DNA of 26,436 nt. It comes from CAZUCD01 sp964618855. GTDB taxonomy: Bacteria > Sumerlaeota > Sumerlaeia > SLMS01 > JANRJK01. The notes under the pieces were generated by a model. The model did no database searches. It was not told the origin of the DNA and worked only from the letters and a program-made list of their open reading frames with translations. Where the stretch lies: NCBI GenBank assembly GCA_964618855.1, contig CAZUCD010000036.1:1-26436 (forward strand), written 5' to 3'. Numbering within the stretch: the stretch's first letter is position 1; each line of letters starts with the position of its first letter. A program made the position numbers and the translations under genes. Of the stretch, positions 5,952 to 14,852 are shown piece after piece.

Positions 5952-8936
5952 ATGCCCGGTGACGCACGAATACCCAACCTGAACGCCGATCCGCACGAGA
6001 CGCTGCCGACGTATGCGACGGCGGAAACTCCAGGAGACCTTCCCGGCCCCGAGACCCTTCCCCTCCTGAGCCTGGGGCGGGCCGCGGACTCGCGGGAAGG
6101 CCCAGAGGCGGACTCGGCGGCGAGGGAGTCCTACGTCCTGCTTGCGCGCGTGGGACAGGGCGGCATGGGCGTCGTCTATCAGGCCCTCCAGTCGAGCCTG
6201 GGGAGGTTCGTGGCGATCAAGAAGAGCCGTGATGACGGCGAAGCGGCGGACGCGTCCGAGGTGCGGATGCGCTATCGGGAGTTCCAACAGGAAGCCGTCA
6301 TCACGGCGAGGCTCGAGCACCCGAACATCGTTCCCGTCCACGACTTCGGGCGTGACGGCGATGGTTCGGCCATCCTCTGCATGAAGTTGGTCCAGGGAGC
6401 CACTTGGTCAAAGGTCCTCAGCGAGGACTTCGCGGCAATGGCAGTCGAGGACTTCCTGGCGAAGCACATTCCGATCCTCGTGGACGTCTCGCAGGCGGTG
6501 GCCTTCGCGCATTCCCGGGGAGTCATCCACCGCGACCTGAAGCCCTCGCAGGTCATGTTGGGCGAGTTCGGCGAGGTGCTCCTTCTCGACTGGGGGCTCG
6601 CTGTGCTCCTTGACGATGCGGGGACTTCCCGGAAGGAGGCCGTCTTTCCTCAGGCACCGGCTCCCCTCCCCACGGTGGCGACCGCCACGAACCCGAGCGG
6701 CACGCCCTCATACATGGCTCCCGAGCAGACACTGGATGACCCGCGGAAGCTGGGCACATGGACCGACGTGTACCTCCTCGGTGGAGTCCTCTACAACCTG
6801 CTGACGGGGAGCGCCCCGCATGCCGCGCCGAACTCGGAGGCAGCGCTCAGGCTCGCGCGCGCGGGAGTAATCGTTCCCCCCTCCGAGCGCGCCCCGGGTC
6901 GGTCGATGCCCCCCGACCTGGAGAAGCTCGCCATGCGCGCGCTGCAACCGGGGCCCGACGACCGCGTGCCTGGCGCGCTCGAGTTTCTCACGGGACTGAA
7001 GGACCACCTCTCCGGCGCAGGGGAACGCCGCGAAGCCAAGGGCATCGCGGAGGCGATCGCGCCGACGCTGGAGTCGGGACCCGCCGACTACGATTCGTGT
7101 GAGGCGGCCCTGAGCCGGCTCCGCCGCATCGAGACACTTTGGCCCGGGATGCCGGGTTTGGCGGAACTCTCGGCGCGCCTTCACGGGCGTTGGGCCGAGC
7201 TGGCACTCGCAGCGGGGGACATCCAGCTTGCACGCATGCAGGCGGGGCAGCTTGCCGTACCGCAGGATCGCGCGAGGCTCATCGGAATGATCGACGCCGA
7301 GGCGAGCCGCCGGAACCGGGAGCGCGCGCAGCGGCGCTACGCAATCACCGGCGCCTTCTGCATGCTGTGCGCGCTGGTGGGGACGAGCGTGGTCTTCTCG
7401 CGCCGCGTGGCGGCCGAGCGCGACGTGGCGCGCCAGGAACGTCGCACCGCCACCTCTCGGGCTGCGTCCGCGCGGGAACTCTCCCACTTCATGCTCAGGG
7501 ACCTTGGCAAGGCACTCGATCCGGAGGTCGAGCGCGACCGGCTCCTCATCGCGAGCATCGCGGACGAGGTCATGGCGCATTTCCGCGGCCTCGACGTCTC
7601 GGGGGACTCCGCCTCCGAGCGTGCCATGCATGCCGAGTCGCTCGTGGCCACGGGACGGGAACTGGTTGCGCTCGGCAGGCCGGGCGATGCACTCGAATTG
7701 GTCACCTCCGCAGTTGGGATTCAACGCGATGTGGACTCGGAGTCCCACCTGCTGCTCTCAGACTACCTCGCGTTTCAGGGGGAGTGCCAGGCGCTCGCAG
7801 GCGGCATCGAGGCGGCAAAGGTGAGCATCGAGCAGGCCATCAGCGAATGGCGGCTCAGCGGTGCCCCCCCCTCGGTTGGATACGCGGAGGCCCTCAACAA
7901 TCGTGCGGCGATCCGGGTCGGCAGCGGCGATGTGGAAGGGGGGCTCTCGGACATCATGGAGGCCGTGCGGCTCCGTCGCGAGTTGCTCGGCACGGCGGAT
8001 GAGGAGACCATCATCGCCGAGTTGAACCGCATCGCCATCCTGGGATACGCGGGCCGGCCGAGGGAAGCTCGTGAAGCGATCGACGAACTGATTCTGCGCG
8101 CGGAGGAGGCCATACCCCGGACGATGACCTACCTCGAACTGCGCCGTCTCAGCGCCGTCATGAACGCGCGCGAGGGGAACTCCGAGGACGCCGGAAGGGA
8201 GCTGCAGATTGTCGCCGAAGGGTTCATCGACCTGAAGGGTCCAACGCATCCTCGCACGATCAGGGCTAGGGTCGACCAGGCGACGAACATGAAGAAGACC
8301 GAACTGGCCTCGGAGCGGATTCGGTTGCTGGCGGCGCTGGTTGCCGACGTGGCCCACTCTCCGGACGTGGCCGACTCCACCCGCCGTGACATCCTTGCCC
8401 AGTACGCGGGCGCCCTTCGTGCCAGTGGGCAGATCGGACTGGCGCAGGAGAAGCTCGCCGCGCTCCGAACAGAGTTCGAGTCGACGGGCGGCACGGACTC
8501 GTTGGAGTACGCCAGCGTATTGTTCGAGTACGCCATGGTCCGTCTGGAGGCGCCCGACTACGACCCCGCAGAAACGAGACCCATCCTTGAGCGTGTCGTC
8601 GCCATCACCGGGAAGTCCGGCGGAGCCGCGCGCAACCACATCCCCGCCCTGATCAGGCTGGGCATCAATTGCCACCAGTTGGGCGAACACGAGGCAGCCA
8701 CCGAAGTGTTGCGGAAAGCGTGCGGCGCCGCGGCCCAGTTCGCGACGGGGAAGAGCAACGACCTCCTCATGGCGCGCGCGTGGTTGGCCGACTCGCTGCT
8801 CCAGGCCGGTCGCCCCGATGAGGCGGCCCGGGAATTCGGGCTGCTGCCTGCGGAAGTGGCTGCGGACGCATTCGACCGGGAGACCTCGGCGACCTACTTC
8901 CGCCTTCGGGAACGATTCGGGAGTGGGGGAGAGTAG
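5952..8936 (+). CDS. Transmembrane Ser/Thr protein kinase with helical-repeat (TPR-like) C-terminal region
   Basis: This 994-residue Hanks-type kinase has a disordered N-terminal 58 residues, a kinase domain at about 61-355, one membrane helix at about 463-482, and a long alpha-helical outer region of TPR character. Kinase motifs are the Gly loop GQGGMG (68-73), K90 in AIKK, the helix-C Glu in FQQEA, HRDLKPSQ (193-200), DWG (213-215) and APE (256-258). The catalytic-loop Asn that helps hold the second metal is Gln (Q200), so activity may be altered. DWG in place of DFG is common in planctomycete and myxobacterial kinases. The part after the helix shows repeated helix pairs rich in Ala, Glu and Leu, suited to protein binding. 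The ATG at 5952 has TTGGAG (5938-5943) 8 nt upstream; a TTG at 5946 is the other option. Substrates are unknown. Confidence 0.92.
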   Translation: MPGDARIPNLNADPHETLPTYATAETPGDLPGPETLPLLSLGRAADSREGPEADSAARESYVLLARVGQGGMGVVYQALQSSLGRFVAIKKSRDDGEAADASEVRMRYREFQQEAVITARLEHPNIVPVHDFGRDGDGSAILCMKLVQGATWSKVLSEDFAAMAVEDFLAKHIPILVDVSQAVAFAHSRGVIHRDLKPSQVMLGEFGEVLLLDWGLAVLLDDAGTSRKEAVFPQAPAPLPTVATATNPSGTPSYMAPEQTLDDPRKLGTWTDVYLLGGVLYNLLTGSAPHAAPNSEAALRLARAGVIVPPSERAPGRSMPPDLEKLAMRALQPGPDDRVPGALEFLTGLKDHLSGAGERREAKGIAEAIAPTLESGPADYDSCEAALSRLRRIETLWPGMPGLAELSARLHGRWAELALAAGDIQLARMQAGQLAVPQDRARLIGMIDAEASRRNRERAQRRYAITGAFCMLCALVGTSVVFSRRVAAERDVARQERRTATSRAASARELSHFMLRDLGKALDPEVERDRLLIASIADEVMAHFRGLDVSGDSASERAMHAESLVATGRELVALGRPGDALELVTSAVGIQRDVDSESHLLLSDYLAFQGECQALAGGIEAAKVSIEQAISEWRLSGAPPSVGYAEALNNRAAIRVGSGDVEGGLSDIMEAVRLRRELLGTADEETIIAELNRIAILGYAGRPREAREAIDELILRAEEAIPRTMTYLELRRLSAVMNAREGNSEDAGRELQIVAEGFIDLKGPTHPRTIRARVDQATNMKKTELASERIRLLAALVADVAHSPDVADSTRRDILAQYAGALRASGQIGLAQEKLAALRTEFESTGGTDSLEYASVLFEYAMVRLEAPDYDPAETRPILERVVAITGKSGGAARNHIPALIRLGINCHQLGEHEAATEVLRKACGAAAQFATGKSNDLLMARAWLADSLLQAGRPDEAAREFGLLPAEVAADAFDRETSATYFRLRERFGSGGE

Positions 8937-8996
8937 CGCGGAAACTCACCCGGACATGGCCGGTTCAGGGCTTCGCGCCGCTCACTCAACCAGAGA

Positions 8997-11963
8997 TCAC
9001 TCCTCGAGTTCCTCGTCATCGGCGGCCATCGCACGTGCGGTCCCGTCGCGCCCCTCCAGCTCATCAAGCTGTGCAAGGGCTGCGCCGCAGTCCACGAGGA
9101 TGTCCCTGGGCTTCGATCCCTTGTATGGCCCGACGATGCCCATTTCCTCCAGCATGTCCATGAGGCGACCGGCACGGGCGAAGCCCACCTTGAGGCGGCG
9201 CTGCACGAGGGAGGTTGAGCCCTTGCGCCCTTCGAGGATCGTCCGGGCCGCGGCGCGCACGAGGGCCTCGTCGATCTCGTCGTCACCGGCCTGGGCACTC
9301 CCCCCCGAGTGCGGGACGAACATCCCTGCGTGCACCTTGCCCATCACCCTGTTCGTGCCGCGGGAGGAGCCGTTCACCAGCACATCCTGGGCATCAAGGT
9401 CGTCGAATCCCGAGGGGTCCCCCATCATCTTCGCAAGTTCGCGCCTCTCCTTCTCGCTCAGGACCGGCTCGAACTCCTCGATGTCGTACATCGGCGGCGA
9501 CTGCGACTTCCAGTGGTCCACGATGCGCTCGACTTCCTGGTCGCTCATGAAGCAGCCCTGAACGCGCAGGGGCTTCGGCTGGCCACCGGGGGAGAACAGC
9601 ATGTCGCCCCGCCCGAGGAGGGCCTCGGCGCCGTTCTGGTCGAGGATGGTGCGCGAGTCCACCTTCTGAGAAACCTGAAAGGCGATGCGGCTGGGGAAGT
9701 TCGCCTTGATGATGCCCGTGATGACGTTCACGGAAGGACGCTGCGTCGCGAGGATGAGGTGGATGCCGACGGCCCGCGCCATCTGGGCGAGCCTCTGGAT
9801 CGACTCCTCGACCTCCGCCTTCGCGGTGATCATCAGGTCCGCAAGCTCGTCCACTATGACGACCACGTAGGGCATCGGATCGAGGCTCTTGCCCGCCGCC
9901 TTCGGGAAGTTCTTTGGATTCTCGACGATCGCGTTGTATCCGTCGATGTTTCGGACGTTGAACTCGACGAGCTTCTTGTAGCGGTCCTCCATGAGCTCGA
10001 CGGCCCATGCGAGCGCGGCCGCGGCGCGCTTCGGCTCGCACACGACGGGTGCGATCAGGTGGGGAATCCCGTCGTAGATGCTCAGTTCGACGCGCTTCGG
10101 ATCGACCATGATGAGCCTCACCTGGTCGGGGCGCATGCGGTACAGGATCGAACTGATGATCGTGTTGAGGCACACGGACTTTCCTGCGCCCGTCGCACCC
10201 GCGATGAGGAGGTGGGGCATCTTGCGCAGGTCGCAGAAGTAGGGTCCCCCCTCGATCGTCTTGCCGAGGGCAAACGAGAGGGGGCTCGCCTGCTCCCAGA
10301 ACTCGGCGCAGCAGATCAGCTCCTTGAGGTAGACGCCCTGGCGGTTGCGGTTTGGGACCTCGATGCCGACGACCGCCTTTCCGGGGATCGGGGCGAGGAT
10401 GCGGACGCTCACGGCCTTGAGGGCCATGGCGAGGTCGCTGTCGAGCGAGGCGATGCGGCTGACCTTCACGCCCGCGGCGGGCTTCAGCTCGAACCGCGTC
10501 ACCACCGGGCCCTGCTTCACGTCGACGACCTTCGCGGCGATGCCGAAGTCGGCGAACGTCTTTTCGAGCACCTGCGAAATCTCGAGCATCTCCTCGCGCG
10601 GCATGCGGTTGTCGACTCGGGGCGGATCGTCGAGCAGTTGCACCTCCGGGAGACGCACCTCGAGGGGCTCCGGGCGCTTGGGTGCCGGCGGGGGAGCAGC
10701 GGAACGGGTTGCCTCGGTGTCCGCGGCAAGCGGACCGCGGGGGCGGGTTTCGATGGAATCGTCGAACAGTGGATCGTCCTCTCGCGACTCCTGCACCTCC
10801 TGGTGGACCTGACGTTGCGTGGGAGCCGAGGCGACCGGTCGGCTGGCGGCGACGGCCGCGCGGGCCATCAGGGCGTCGAACTCGGGATCGCCCGTTGCGC
10901 CCTCGAGCTCGGACTCGGGCGGCAAGGGCAGGGGCGCCACGTCCACGCGGCGGGGGAGCGCGGCCTCACGGGGAGGCGTCTGGCCCGCGAACAGCCGAGA
11001 GACCCGTTCGCGGGCCTCGGCAGACCCCACATTGCGGGCGCCGCAGGAGTGAGGCGCGGGTGAGGCGGTGGCTTCCGGGAACTCCTGGTGCGTGTCCTCA
11101 GCGCCGGCCAACTCGCGTTGGAGGGCGATCTCGAACTCGCGGTCCATCTCTGCGGCCTCGATGGCCCGCAAGGCAGCCTCCGCATCCGAGTCGAACCCGA
11201 ATGCACCCATCGGGGGTTCGTCGGAGTCGGCGGGGACCGTCGAAGCGCGTCGAGGTGCCGGTGGCTCCGCCTGCAGGCTGACCGGGCCGGTCGCGGAGGC
11301 CCGCTGGGGCTTCATGGGCGCGGCCTCAGTCTCCTCGGGAAGTCCCGCAAAAGAGGGGCTGGGGCGGCTGGATTCCCTGCGCCTCAGCCAGCCGACGACG
11401 CGTTCCCCGGCCCAGGTCAGCCCGAATCCCGTCGTCAGGACGCTGCCGGCAAAGAGCATTCCGCCAAGTGCAAACGCGGCGCCAATGGTGCCGAAGGCGC
11501 CGACCAAGCCGATTCCCTCCCAGTCGACCATGAACGCGCCGATGGCCCCGGCACGTGCAAAGGTCGTCTGCCGCATCTCGATCTCGTCGGCTGTCGGCAG
11601 GGCCAGGAACCCACAGAGAGAAACCACGATCAACGCCGCGCCCAGCATCTCACCCCAGGGAACGCGCATCGAGCGGTTGAGCATGAACCTGATGGCGGCA
11701 AACCCAATCCCGACCGGAACGAGGAAGCTCATCACCTTCCCGAAGAGGAAGATCAGGACTCCGCGAAGGGATTCACCAAACGGACCAACGTGGCGGGCGC
11801 TGTCCTCGCCCAGAACGAGGCACAGGGCGATGAAAAGGGCGACGAGAACGCCGAAGCCCCCGGCGAGTTCGCGCCCGACGCTCCGCCCGGTCCCGTCATC
11901 CGCGCGCTGATCTGCCAGAATCCCATTGTCGGATGGGTCTGTTGAAAACGTGGCCGGGCCCAT
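8997..11963 (-). CDS. ftsK: DNA translocase FtsK/SpoIIIE
   Basis: This 988-residue hexameric DNA pump moves chromosome ends across the closing septum and supports dimer resolution. Several hydrophobic helices occur within residues 35-190, a long Ala/Pro/Glu-rich linker runs from 195 to 450, and the motor follows: an alpha/beta region with QGPVVTRFELKPAAGVK, Walker A GATGAGKS (589-596), Walker B VVIVDELADL (about 701-710), and LATQRPSVNVITG. A winged-helix gamma domain at about 895-958 (QRRLKVGFARAGRLMDMLEE) reads polar KOPS/SRS-type sites. The ATG at 11963 is preceded at 5 nt by AGGAGG (11969-11974). The frame stays open upstream to 12536, but that extension has no family likeness and lies antisense to the next gene. 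It converges on the kinase gene, leaving 60 bp between stops. Confidence 0.97.
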   Translation of the reverse strand: MGPATFSTDPSDNGILADQRADDGTGRSVGRELAGGFGVLVALFIALCLVLGEDSARHVGPFGESLRGVLIFLFGKVMSFLVPVGIGFAAIRFMLNRSMRVPWGEMLGAALIVVSLCGFLALPTADEIEMRQTTFARAGAIGAFMVDWEGIGLVGAFGTIGAAFALGGMLFAGSVLTTGFGLTWAGERVVGWLRRRESSRPSPSFAGLPEETEAAPMKPQRASATGPVSLQAEPPAPRRASTVPADSDEPPMGAFGFDSDAEAALRAIEAAEMDREFEIALQRELAGAEDTHQEFPEATASPAPHSCGARNVGSAEARERVSRLFAGQTPPREAALPRRVDVAPLPLPPESELEGATGDPEFDALMARAAVAASRPVASAPTQRQVHQEVQESREDDPLFDDSIETRPRGPLAADTEATRSAAPPPAPKRPEPLEVRLPEVQLLDDPPRVDNRMPREEMLEISQVLEKTFADFGIAAKVVDVKQGPVVTRFELKPAAGVKVSRIASLDSDLAMALKAVSVRILAPIPGKAVVGIEVPNRNRQGVYLKELICCAEFWEQASPLSFALGKTIEGGPYFCDLRKMPHLLIAGATGAGKSVCLNTIISSILYRMRPDQVRLIMVDPKRVELSIYDGIPHLIAPVVCEPKRAAAALAWAVELMEDRYKKLVEFNVRNIDGYNAIVENPKNFPKAAGKSLDPMPYVVVIVDELADLMITAKAEVEESIQRLAQMARAVGIHLILATQRPSVNVITGIIKANFPSRIAFQVSQKVDSRTILDQNGAEALLGRGDMLFSPGGQPKPLRVQGCFMSDQEVERIVDHWKSQSPPMYDIEEFEPVLSEKERRELAKMMGDPSGFDDLDAQDVLVNGSSRGTNRVMGKVHAGMFVPHSGGSAQAGDDEIDEALVRAAARTILEGRKGSTSLVQRRLKVGFARAGRLMDMLEEMGIVGPYKGSKPRDILVDCGAALAQLDELEGRDGTARAMAADDEELEE

Positions 11964-11968
11964 GGAGG

Positions 11969-11974
11969 CCTCCT
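11969..11974 (-). promoter_or_regulatory. Ribosome binding site deciding the ftsK start
   Basis: AGGAGG on the minus strand, 5 nt before the ATG at 11963. It excludes the 191-codon upstream extension of the open frame. Confidence 0.6.
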
Positions 11975-12159
11975 GGAGGAGCGTCTCTATCCCCGCAACC
12001 GCGCGGGGCCGCGCAGGGCGTACCTCTCCCTGCGCTGTCGCTTTGGCGGGTCCACGCGGAACAACGGCAAGGGAAACGTGGGGGAGATTACGCGTTGCCT
12101 GCCCGAAGGTCCGCTCAGGAGAGTCGCCGTCACCAAACTCTTCGACGGCGCCCCACCTC

Positions 12160-12993
12160 ATGAAGCTCAACCTGTTCAGGGAATCCCTCTTCCGCCTCGA
12201 CGGGGGGGCCATGTTCGGCCATGTGCCCAAAGTCGTCTGGTCGAAGCTGATCGCCACGGACGAGGCCAACCGCATCCAGCTCTCCTGCCACCCGCTCCTC
12301 GTACGCCATGACTCCGGGAGGATCATCCTCGTGGAGACGGGCATGGGGCCAAAGTGGGGGGCCAGGGAGGCCGCGCTGTACGCCCTTGAATCCACGCCGA
12401 TCGAGGCGGAACTCGCCCGGCACGGGCTGACCGCGGCGGACGTCACCGACGTGGTCCTAACCCACCTGCACCTGGACCATGCGGGCGGTGCGACGCGCCT
12501 TGATGGGGGGGGGAGTCCCGTGCCCGCATTCCCCAACGCAACCTACCATGTTCAGCGCAACGAATTGGATGTTGCCAACGCGCCCGACATGCGCAGTCGC
12601 CCGAGCTACCGCGCCGAGAACATCGATCCGATCACGGCCGCCGGAAAGTGGAACCTCATGGAGGGCGACGGCGAGGTCTTGCCCGGCCTCCGGGTCAGAC
12701 TCACGCCCGGGCACACTCGATGGCACCAAACTGTCATGATCGACACCCCCGAGGGTCCCGTTTGGTACCTGGGGGACATCGTCCCCACCTCCAGGCATGC
12801 AAAACCCCACTACGTGATGGGCTTCGACCTCTACCCGCTGGACGTCATGGCCTCTAGGTCTGCGCTCTTCGAGGAGGCAATGGCCGTGGAACCGCTGCTC
12901 ATTTTTGAGCACGACCCGGATACTCCCGTGGGCCGTCTCCGACGGGACGGGAAGTCATACGCCGTCGAGTCGGACCCGCACGCCCTGCGCTGA
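12160..12993 (+). CDS. Metallo-beta-lactamase-fold hydrolase, lactonase-like
   Basis: This 277-residue protein is a Zn-dependent hydrolase of the MBL superfamily. The metal-binding set is complete: H102-x-H104-x-D106-H107 in THLHLDHAGG, H185 in TPGHTRWHQ, D206 in YLGDI, and H251 in FEHDP. The N-terminal layout (LLVRHDSGRIILVETGMGPKW) and the long segment between the HxHxDH motif and H185 (with YHVQRNELDVA) resemble the subgroup that contains N-acyl-homoserine lactonases, but many of its members are general esterases or of unknown function. No signal peptide is seen. The ATG at 12160 lacks a clear ribosome site; it was chosen because family similarity begins there. The gene is divergent from ftsK across 196 bp and converges with the GT39-like gene. 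Confidence 0.9.
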   Translation: MKLNLFRESLFRLDGGAMFGHVPKVVWSKLIATDEANRIQLSCHPLLVRHDSGRIILVETGMGPKWGAREAALYALESTPIEAELARHGLTAADVTDVVLTHLHLDHAGGATRLDGGGSPVPAFPNATYHVQRNELDVANAPDMRSRPSYRAENIDPITAAGKWNLMEGDGEVLPGLRVRLTPGHTRWHQTVMIDTPEGPVWYLGDIVPTSRHAKPHYVMGFDLYPLDVMASRSALFEEAMAVEPLLIFEHDPDTPVGRLRRDGKSYAVESDPHALR

Positions 12994-13031
12994 CCGAAAC
13001 GTCCGGCCCGGGTGCGACAGCCTGCACTCAA

Positions 13032-14714
13032 TCAGCTCTCCGGGCGGACCCGCACAACCCGGCACCAAGGACTTTCCCCCGTCTGGACGGTCCCAAAGTC
13101 CTCGAGGGCCAGACCGTGGCCCGGCCGGGATGGGTTGCGAAGCTGCGGCCATTGGGGCGCCGTCCAAACTTCGATCCATCCATCGGGATGCGCTGCGGCC
13201 TTGAACTCGGTGTCGGGCAGGCGCTCGATCCCGTGCATGCAGAACCTCAGCGTCGCATGGTCCCAAATCTCCACCGGCATGACTACGGGGACGCGGGCAT
13301 CCATCTCGGTCAGGTGTCGGCCAAGGGTCGCGAACTCGATGTTGAACGCCGATGCGGTCATGGGGTTCCTCGGCCACGCGTGGAACCTGTGCACTTGCAC
13401 GACTGTGTAGTGCGAAAGCAGCAGGAGGAGGATGACCCCTGCGGCGCGAGAACCGAACCTCGCCGCGACGGAGTCCAGCATCGCCCCCAACCCGATTGCC
13501 AGGATGTACACGACAGCGGGGATCAGGATCGTTAGCCGCAGCAGATTGGGCGCGCCGTAGCTCAGGATGGAGGCGAGCGAACCGATCGCCATCCACGCGA
13601 GAATTGCGGCTTCCGCGGGACGGCCCCGCATGGCCGCCCGCAGGCAGAGCGCCAAGCCAAAGTAGAAAATCCCCGCCGTCACGATGTCGAAGACCGGCAC
13701 GCCCGCCCCGTGGAGGTCCGGCGCCGTGCCCGCGTCGCGCTTGTCCTGCCATCGGGCGTAATCCTCTGCGTCGGGGACCCCGTAGAGCCAGAGCTGGATC
13801 CTGTCCGCTGTGCCGAGCATGTTGTGGCGCTGCTCCGGGTCGCCTCGGACCCCGTAGTTGAGCGCCACGTCGATGGCCTGCTGGAGCATGAACGCACTGC
13901 GCTCGACGAAGTGGCCGGGGAGCCGAACCTCGGACGTGCGGCCGCTGAAGTGGTCCGGATGCCGGATGAAGTGAACCGCCAGGGGCATGAACACGATGAT
14001 CGCCGTGGACGGCACGGTGACCAGCAGCCGCGCGGGGGGGAACGCGATGCCCGTCCTGCGCCGCGACCAAAGGGCGAACAACCCGAACGCCACCAGGATC
14101 ACCGGCACGAGCCGCCACGCCAGGTACGTGTAGGCGCCAAGCCCCAGCACCACCCCCGCCGCGAGGGCGACACCGAGGCCCGGCCGTCGGCAGAGCCGAT
14201 GCAGCAGCCCCGCGGACAGGGCGGAAAACAGCGGCGTCAGGATCGTCCTGAAGCACAGGCTGCTGAAGTGCATGTGCCAGCAGAGGAAGGTTCCAAGGAA
14301 CGCGCACAGCAGACCCGCCCGTCTTCCACCGAACTCCCTCCCCATGAACCACATGGCCGGAATGGTCAATGCGCCGATCACGGATGAGGTCGAACGGGCC
14401 ACCTCCACAGAAACGCCGAAGAGCCGGAACGCGACCGCGAGGAAGTACATGAACAGGCCCTCGCGCATGTGCCCTTCCGTGTCGAAGAACACCGGCCAGC
14501 CGGGCTTCGTGGCGACATCCACCCCGTCCAAGGCGTAGATCGCTTCGTCATACCAGAACCCCGGGGCCTGCTGGGCCCCGAGCAAACGCAAACCAAGTCC
14601 CGCGATCACCAGAATGGCGACCAGCAACCACTCGGCAGCCGCCACGGGGGAATCGGCGTCCCCATTCGGAGAATCTCCGTGGCGCGTCGGGGGTGTTTCC
14701 TGCGGGTCGGACAT
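13032..14714 (-). CDS. GT39-like (PMT/ArnT-type) membrane glycosyltransferase
   Basis: This 560-residue polytopic protein has the GT-C fold layout: a first membrane helix at about 26-45, then an extracytoplasmic loop with the acidic pair D56/E57 in FWYDEAIYALD, the usual position of the catalytic Asp in PMT/ArnT transferases, followed by about ten further hydrophobic segments and a soluble C-terminal tail of roughly 100 residues. Such enzymes move sugars from polyprenyl-phosphate donors to lipid or protein acceptors outside the cytoplasmic membrane. Donor and acceptor cannot be told. The ATG at 14714 gives a normal hydrophilic N-terminal tail; no convincing ribosome site is seen, and the frame stays open upstream to 14840. 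It is divergent from the transaldolase gene and ends 38 bp from the convergent MBL gene. Confidence 0.85.
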   Translation of the reverse strand: MSDPQETPPTRHGDSPNGDADSPVAAAEWLLVAILVIAGLGLRLLGAQQAPGFWYDEAIYALDGVDVATKPGWPVFFDTEGHMREGLFMYFLAVAFRLFGVSVEVARSTSSVIGALTIPAMWFMGREFGGRRAGLLCAFLGTFLCWHMHFSSLCFRTILTPLFSALSAGLLHRLCRRPGLGVALAAGVVLGLGAYTYLAWRLVPVILVAFGLFALWSRRRTGIAFPPARLLVTVPSTAIIVFMPLAVHFIRHPDHFSGRTSEVRLPGHFVERSAFMLQQAIDVALNYGVRGDPEQRHNMLGTADRIQLWLYGVPDAEDYARWQDKRDAGTAPDLHGAGVPVFDIVTAGIFYFGLALCLRAAMRGRPAEAAILAWMAIGSLASILSYGAPNLLRLTILIPAVVYILAIGLGAMLDSVAARFGSRAAGVILLLLLSHYTVVQVHRFHAWPRNPMTASAFNIEFATLGRHLTEMDARVPVVMPVEIWDHATLRFCMHGIERLPDTEFKAAAHPDGWIEVWTAPQWPQLRNPSRPGHGLALEDFGTVQTGESPWCRVVRVRPES

Positions 14715-14852
14715 GGGTCGGGATGGTCGAATCCCCTCCGTCGGGCCTGCAAGCGGTCGTTTCCAACATCCATATGGGCGTTGCCCTCGCCCGATTTGCC
14801 CGGAAACCTCCACGATCATCCGACTGCCACTCACCCCCACGGAGCAGCACCG

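Noticed and set aside
4507..5967. Long open frame on the minus strand opposite the esterase gene
   Set aside because: It is rich in Arg, His and Val with no recognisable domain and lies wholly antisense to a gene with clear catalytic motifs, as expected of GC-rich DNA.
6708..7748. 346-codon minus-strand frame opposite the kinase
   Set aside because: Antisense to the kinase and its repeat region; no ribosome site or domain.
8937..8996. Terminator between the kinase and ftsK genes
   Set aside because: Only a 4-bp CCGG/CCGG pairing is present, too weak to support a call.
9309..11063. 584-codon plus-strand frame opposite ftsK
   Set aside because: The translation is Arg/Gly/Asp-rich and featureless; the opposite strand encodes complete FtsK motifs.
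11964..12159. Sigma-70-type promoters in the ftsK/MBL divergent spacer
   Set aside because: No convincing -35/-10 pair could be read by eye in this GC-rich stretch on either strand.
11964..12536. N-terminal extension of ftsK
   Set aside because: The strong AGGAGG before the ATG at 11963 and lack of FtsK likeness upstream; the extension is antisense to the MBL-fold gene.
12955..14352. 465-codon minus-strand frame overlapping the GT39-like gene in another frame
   Set aside because: Low-complexity Arg/Pro/Gly translation; the overlapping frame has membrane helices and the GT-C acidic motif.
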